This document shows, piece by piece, positions 59,888 to 64,000 of a stretch of 64,000 bases of DNA (within the stretch, counting starts at the first letter, position 1; the number at the start of each line of letters is the position of its first letter). The notes beneath the pieces are model-generated. The model saw only the letters and a list, made by a program, of their open reading frames with translations, was not told where the DNA came from and ran no database searches. The stretch is from Dehalobacterium sp040766325 (GTDB taxonomy: Bacteria > Bacillota > Dehalobacteriia > Dehalobacteriales > Dehalobacteriaceae), in NCBI GenBank assembly GCA_040766325.1, contig JAXGQR010000009.1, positions 62,001-126,000 of the forward strand. The letters are read 5' to 3'. The position numbers and the translations under genes are program-made.

Positions 59888-60859
59888 CTATTTTAAGGCA
59901 AAGGACCGGGACAAAACATCCGTTCTTACCTCTCCCGAATGGAAGGAATTCCCGCTGTTTAAGTTACATAACCACACCTCAGCGGGATTAAACTGTTCCG
60001 GACTTAAATTAAAGAAATTATTATGGCTTTTTTTAATTTCCTCATAGGTGCGTCCATATTCGGGAGCGACACAGGAGGGAACTTGTTTTACCACTTGAGC
60101 CAAGGTTTCATCCTCATCATACACATGATAAAGAACCGTTGAACCATAGGAAATGGCGTCATTGGTACGACCCAACCCGCTCAGGGTATTGGAGGCAACA
60201 GGTGAAACGGGACAAGTAGCACCCCCGGATATAACTTTTCCTAGATCATAACCTATTCTGCGCAGTTTAAATAATCCCGTCTCCAAGGCGCGGGCAGCCA
60301 CCTGCACCGTACCTACAAGAGAGGTCGTGGGCGCGACCAAAACATAAAGATTCTTCATTTCACAGCGGCAAGCTTCCGCAATCTCTAGGAGGACATCCAC
60401 CTGAGGAAGCCGATTGCTCTCCAGACATAGGATCGCAATCTCCGAATGATCCCGGTAACCCAGCATTTTAAAAAGACTGCCCCGATGAACGATAGCACAA
60501 GCCGGTCCGGAACCCATGAATAAATATTTGCCACTTTTAATGGGCCACCCGGCATACTGTGAAGCCATACAGGCGCGAACGGGATGATCTGTAAAAACCT
60601 CCACCTGGGGGAATTTTAACCCCCCAAAATCTCCCCAACTCAATTGGACCTGAGCCAGCCCGCCTAAGCAGACTTTAGAAAATATTATTCCTGCCTCCAT
60701 ACCTCCCGGAACATGAACACCGCAATCGATCACCGTGGCCTCGTTAAGACGATCCACTTTAACATTTAATTGTTCGCTGCGCGCCAAAAATTCCTGAATC
60801 AAGGAGAAAGCTTGGCGATTGGGACTTAGCTCAGGTATCTGGCTTAAGGGTAAAATCAT
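59888..60859 (-). CDS. mch: Methenyltetrahydromethanopterin cyclohydrolase
   Basis: A 323-aa Mch, which interconverts methenyl- and formyl-tetrahydromethanopterin. TVIDCGVHVPGGMEAG (about residue 43), KVCLGGLAQVQLS, FMGSGPACAI, YVLVAPTTSLVGTVQVAARALE, GRTNDAISYG and FNPAEVWLCNLNSG align with the archaeal and methylotroph enzyme end to end. Its length is normal and the frame intact. The enzyme is typical of methanogens, methylotrophs and Planctomycetes and unexpected in a clostridial genome. It is 28 bases downstream of the broken gltX on the same strand and would share its transcript. Whether this cell makes H4MPT-like cofactor is unknown. Confidence 0.9.
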   Translation of the reverse strand: MILPLSQIPELSPNRQAFSLIQEFLARSEQLNVKVDRLNEATVIDCGVHVPGGMEAGIIFSKVCLGGLAQVQLSWGDFGGLKFPQVEVFTDHPVRACMASQYAGWPIKSGKYLFMGSGPACAIVHRGSLFKMLGYRDHSEIAILCLESNRLPQVDVLLEIAEACRCEMKNLYVLVAPTTSLVGTVQVAARALETGLFKLRRIGYDLGKVISGGATCPVSPVASNTLSGLGRTNDAISYGSTVLYHVYDEDETLAQVVKQVPSCVAPEYGRTYEEIKKSHNNFFNLSPEQFNPAEVWLCNLNSGNSFHSGEVRTDVLSRSFALK

Positions 60860-60887
60860 ATTCTCCCTCTTTTCTTACCGAACTTTT

Positions 60888-62528
60888 TTATAAACATGTT
60901 TCAATTCTTTTCCTTACTTTCTCTTCGCCCATAATCTGCTGCAGTGCCCAGATATCCGGGGAAGAGCTACGTCCGACAAGAGCGATACGAATTACGGTAC
61001 TGACATCCCCCACATGACCCTTGTACTGATCCGGGTTTTTCTTATAGTCCTTAGGTTTTGCCGCATAACCATTTTCGGTAGCAATAACTCTGATTTTGTC
61101 AAACCATTGACTTTGATCATCACGATGATCATAAGTTGCCAAATACCCTTGTAAAATCTTTTTTACTTCCGTCTCATCGATGTTTTCGGGATAGGGATCA
61201 ACAATCTGAAAATATTCATCAAAGTAGTAGCTGATAAAGTCAAATATTTGTGCGCAATAAATCAAATCCTTCCGGGGTTGTCTCGGATCATCCCGACCTA
61301 CATCTAACAGTTTTTCCACCGCCGGCTGGTGCTCCAGAAGTAAATCAACAATGTGCCGGCGATAAGACTTGGCCCATTTTATTAAGAAATCAAAGATTTC
61401 CGGGGCAGGAATATTGGCCAGGGTATTTTTGCTAATATCATTCAGCTTATCTAAATCAAATAAAGCGCCGGAATTACTCATCTTCTCAAGAGTGAATTCA
61501 AACTCATCAATATTACTATCCGGGTTTGCGATTCTCCATTCTTCAAAATTAGAATTTAAAATCGTCATCAGATATTCACGCACTGCCACCGGATGGTAAC
61601 CTAATTCCATATAATACTTGCCTAATTCCGGATCTTTTTCTTTTGGACAATTTTCTTCTCGTGCCATTGTCGATTTTCATCAAATGTGCGGTATGCGTAA
61701 TATCGGCAATTCCCAATCCAAAGCCGTAAACAACTCATAATGAATGGGTAAAGTAGAAAGCCATTCTTCGCCTCTTACCACATGGGTCACACGCATAAAG
61801 TGATCATCTACCACATGGGCGAAGTGGTAGGTGGGGATGCCATTGCCTTTTAAAATCACCACATCCTGATCATTAACCGGCATGGAAAGATATCCTCTGA
61901 TACCATCAGCAATTTCAAAGGTTTGTTCCGGATTGCCCAGGGATTTTAAGCGTAAAACAAAGCGTTCCTCTTTCCCTATTCGCTCCATGATCTCGTCCAG
62001 GGATAAATTTCGGTCCCGGGCCCATTTACCATAATATCCGGTGTTAACATTTTCCGCCATCTGTTGTTTGCGAATTTCTTCTAATTCCTCTTCCGAACAA
62101 AAGCAGGGATAAGCTCTGCCTATCTCTACCAAGTATTTTGCTACCGTCTGATAAATTTCTGCTCTGTTACTTTGAAAATAAGGTCCGTAGTTTCCTTTCT
62201 CTCCATCCATCCCCGCTCCCTCATCAAACTTTAAGTCAAAGAATTCCAAAGAAGAAATGATGGTTTCTACGGCACCTTCTACCTTACGTTTTTCATCTGT
62301 ATCTTCGATGCGCAAGAAAAAGATCCCATTACTTTGGTGAGCCAAACGTTCATCAACAAACGCACCGTAAAGATTCCCCAAGTGAATAAAGCCGGTAGGG
62401 CTTGGTGCTAATCGGGTGACTTTGGCACCTACACCTAAGTCTCTCTGGGGATATACGGTTTCTTCATAATAAGCGATTGATTTTGTGATCTTGGGGAATA
62501 GCACATCAGCTAATTTTTTATTGTCCAT
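60888..62528 (-). pseudogene. gltX: Glutamyl-tRNA synthetase gene broken in the KMSKS region
   Basis: The upstream part (61680-62528) is a normal class I synthetase N-domain: RLAPSPTGFIHLGNLYGAF (HIGH-type), VVRGEEWLSTLPIHYELF. It stops after LPILRIPHI. In other frames the text resumes as LMKIDNGTRRKLSK, then from 61667 as KDPELGKYYMELGYHP to the end (60888). Two lesions are needed: a few bases missing before LMKID, and one extra A in AAAAA within the KLSKRK signature (the KMSKS equivalent). The ATP-binding loop is thus destroyed. As GltX is essential, another copy must exist elsewhere if both lesions are real. Start ATG with GAGG. Confidence 0.85.
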
Positions 62529-62587
62529 GATAAATTTTCCTCATTTACATTAAAATTATTTCTAAGCCTGGGTCAAGCCGGAAAACG

Positions 62588-62627
62588 AAAGACGCTTCTC
62601 TTGTCCAATTAACAAAGAACCGTCTTT
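62588..62627 (-). terminator. Hairpin in the gltX leader
   Basis: Minus-strand AAAGACG-TTCT / AGAA-CGTCTTT with TTAATTGG in the loop, followed by CGTTTTCC. It could be an attenuator or the remnant of one. No T-box or known aptamer is visible. Rest of 62529-62777 shows nothing else. Confidence 0.45.
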
Positions 62628-62777
62628 AGAAGAAGCACCTTTTCCTTTGACCTTTTGGCCAAACATACCAATATAAATTATACACCAAAGCAATTAATTT
62701 ATCCACAAATTTTAAGAAACAATCAGGTTTAATGATTAACAAAACCCTCTAAATCAAGGCATGTTCTCGATTATTAA

Positions 62778-62807
62778 TTGACTAAATATTTTATATCGTG
62801 TTAGAAT
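62778..62807 (+). promoter_or_regulatory. Promoter of the broken glnA
   Basis: TTGACT (62778-62783), 18 bases and TAGAAT (62802-62807), 48 bases before the ATG. Confidence 0.6.
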
Positions 62808-62855
62808 AAATACCGTATATTCTATTACAAAATTTGCAAAATATTGGGGGCTATT

Positions 62856-64000
62856 ATGTTTACTTCCGTGAAACATGTTCAGGATTATTGCCGGGAAAAC
62901 GGGATCCGAATGATTGATTTTAAAATGATTGACATTGATGGCCGCTGGCGACATATTACCATCCCTGCTGAGCGCATGAACGAAGACACTATGAAATACG
63001 GCGTTGGCTTTGATGGTTCTAATTACGGCTACACGCCTGTTGAAAAGAGCGACATGGCATTTATTCCTGATCTCTCCAGCGCTCACATCGATCCCTTTGT
63101 AAATGAACCCACCCTCTCCATGAGCGGTGATGTTTGGGTGATTGATGAAGTTGATTATAAACCATTTAACCATTATCCCTGCATGTCATGCCTTCAGGGC
63201 TGAGGAATTTATATGAAAATAATATCGCTGATGAGATGATCATCGGTCCGAATTTACTCGCCACTTTAGATCATGTAAGCTATGAATGCTTCCAATCGTT
63301 TCCTATGATTGACACCATCCAAGCCGAGTGGAACAGTAGCGTTTAAATAATATTAAAATTTAGGTTACTATAAAGCCACAAGGGCGGTTATCATATTACT
63401 GCGCCTATGATATTTCCATGATCTATGTAGCAAGATGTGCCTTTCTTTGAAGATTGGGGTGTTAAGGTTAAGTATCATCATCATGAGGTAGGCGGCCCCG
63501 GTCAGCTGAGATTGAAGTTGAATTAGAACTACATCGAGATGGCCGATGCTGCTATCAAGGATCATCAAATATACGATCAAAAATGCCGCCATCACAGCTA
63601 ATAAAACGGCGTGACTTTTTTGCCGAAGCCCCATCTACGGCGAGGCAGGAACGGCATGTACGCATATGCTCCTGATGAAAGACGGAAAACCGCTATTCTA
63701 TAATGAAAAAACGGTTATTCCGGACTAAGCAGAGAAGCGCACTGGCTCTTGGGCGGCTTTTTAAAGCATGCCAAATCTCTTTGCGGTTTAACTAATCCTT
63801 CTACTAATTCTTTTAAACGCGTCTTGTCCCTGGTTTTGAAGTACCGGTGACTATTGGTTATGGTGACTTCCAACAGAAGTGCGGTAATCCGTATCCCGGC
63901 ATATGCGAAATCACTTCCAAGTCAAAGCGCTTTGAGCTGAGAAACCCTGATGCAAATTTGCACCTTTATTACGCCTATGCCGCTATTCTGATGGCAGGGA
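62856..64000 (+). pseudogene. glnA: Glutamine synthetase (GSI) gene, heavily decayed, runs off the window
   Basis: The start ATG (MFTSVKHVQDYCRENGIR) and the beta-grasp half (GVGFDGSNYGY, DVWVIDEVDYKPF) are intact to about 63200. After that the protein can be followed only by frame changes: YENNIADEMIIGPN, HVSYECF, MIDTIQAEWN, YHHHEVGGPGQ, IYGEAGTACTHMLLMKDGKP, LYYAYAAILMAG. In the third motif GPEFEFY is replaced by GPNLLAT, losing a metal-binding Glu. So the loss includes base changes, not just single-base indels. It continues past position 64000. Confidence 0.88.

Noticed and set aside
62529..62777. T-box or glutamine riboswitch before gltX
   Set aside because: Only a simple hairpin was seen; no T-box motif, specifier context or known aptamer core.
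1..64000. CRISPR arrays, tRNA or rRNA genes, insertion sequences, prophage
   Set aside because: No regularly spaced repeats, tRNA-like TTCGA arms with CCA ends, rRNA segments, transposase or integrase frames were found by eye.

Overview
The window looks like chromosomal DNA of an anaerobic, spore-forming Firmicute of the class Clostridia, probably Peptococcaceae-like. The reasons are moderate-to-low GC, strong AAGGAGG-type ribosome binding sites with many TTG and GTG starts, a SpoVS homologue, FapR/PlsX/FabK lipid genes, a T-box leader, a corrinoid-protein reactivator, methionine salvage of the anaerobic type, and an smc-ftsY / rnc / ylxM-ffh-rpsP-KH-rimM-trmD core layout. No tRNA, rRNA, CRISPR array or insertion sequence was seen.

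Layout. 0-8 kb: an RluD-type pseudouridine synthase; a redox/nitrosative-type operon (Crp/Fnr regulator, small protein, flavoprotein, hemerythrin); two broken genes (DUF488 and a HerA-like ATPase); a barnase/barstar pair; a methyltransferase. 8-12 kb: an ehuBCDA-type ectoine-family osmolyte importer behind a c-di-AMP (ydaO) riboswitch. 12-25 kb: recQ; thiD plus a HAD phosphatase behind a TPP riboswitch; a P-type Ca/Mn ATPase behind a yybP-ykoY (Mn) riboswitch; the ylxM-ffh-rpsP-KH-rimM-trmD operon, in which TrmD is fused to a second SPOUT methyltransferase; a CBS-type pyrophosphatase. 25-29 kb: a NifX/NafY-like protein, an SLH-type secreted protein and a catalase. 29-39 kb: smc, an MBL-fold gene, ftsY and an mtnP-mtnA-aldolase-mtaD salvage set, then dedA. 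39-42 kb, plus strand: a NYN/LOTUS protein, an ASKHA corrinoid activator and a membrane protein. 42-52 kb: fapR-plsX-fabH-fabK-fabD-fabG-acpP-(fabK2)-fabF, then rnc, an Elp3-like radical SAM protein and spoVS. 52-58 kb: pncB, a DNA alkylation repair protein, and a T-box(Leu)-controlled fusion of a TIM-barrel isomerase with an acyl-CoA synthetase. 58-64 kb: a second c-di-AMP riboswitch driving glutamate 2,3-aminomutase, a methanopterin-type cyclohydrolase (mch), and disrupted gltX and glnA.

How it fits together. The strongest theme is osmotic control. Two c-di-AMP riboswitches, 50 kb apart, sit in front of an osmolyte importer and of the enzyme that makes the compatible solute beta-glutamate. 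Beside the latter, the glutamate-using genes gltX and glnA are decayed. A second theme is one-carbon and radical-SAM metabolism: methenyl-H4MPT cyclohydrolase, a corrinoid activator, and a salvage route that would recycle MTA or 5'-deoxyadenosine by deamination, phosphorolysis, isomerisation and aldol cleavage. Third, five classes of cis-acting RNA or operator (c-di-AMP, TPP, Mn, T-box, FapR) are each readable together with their promoters and terminators.
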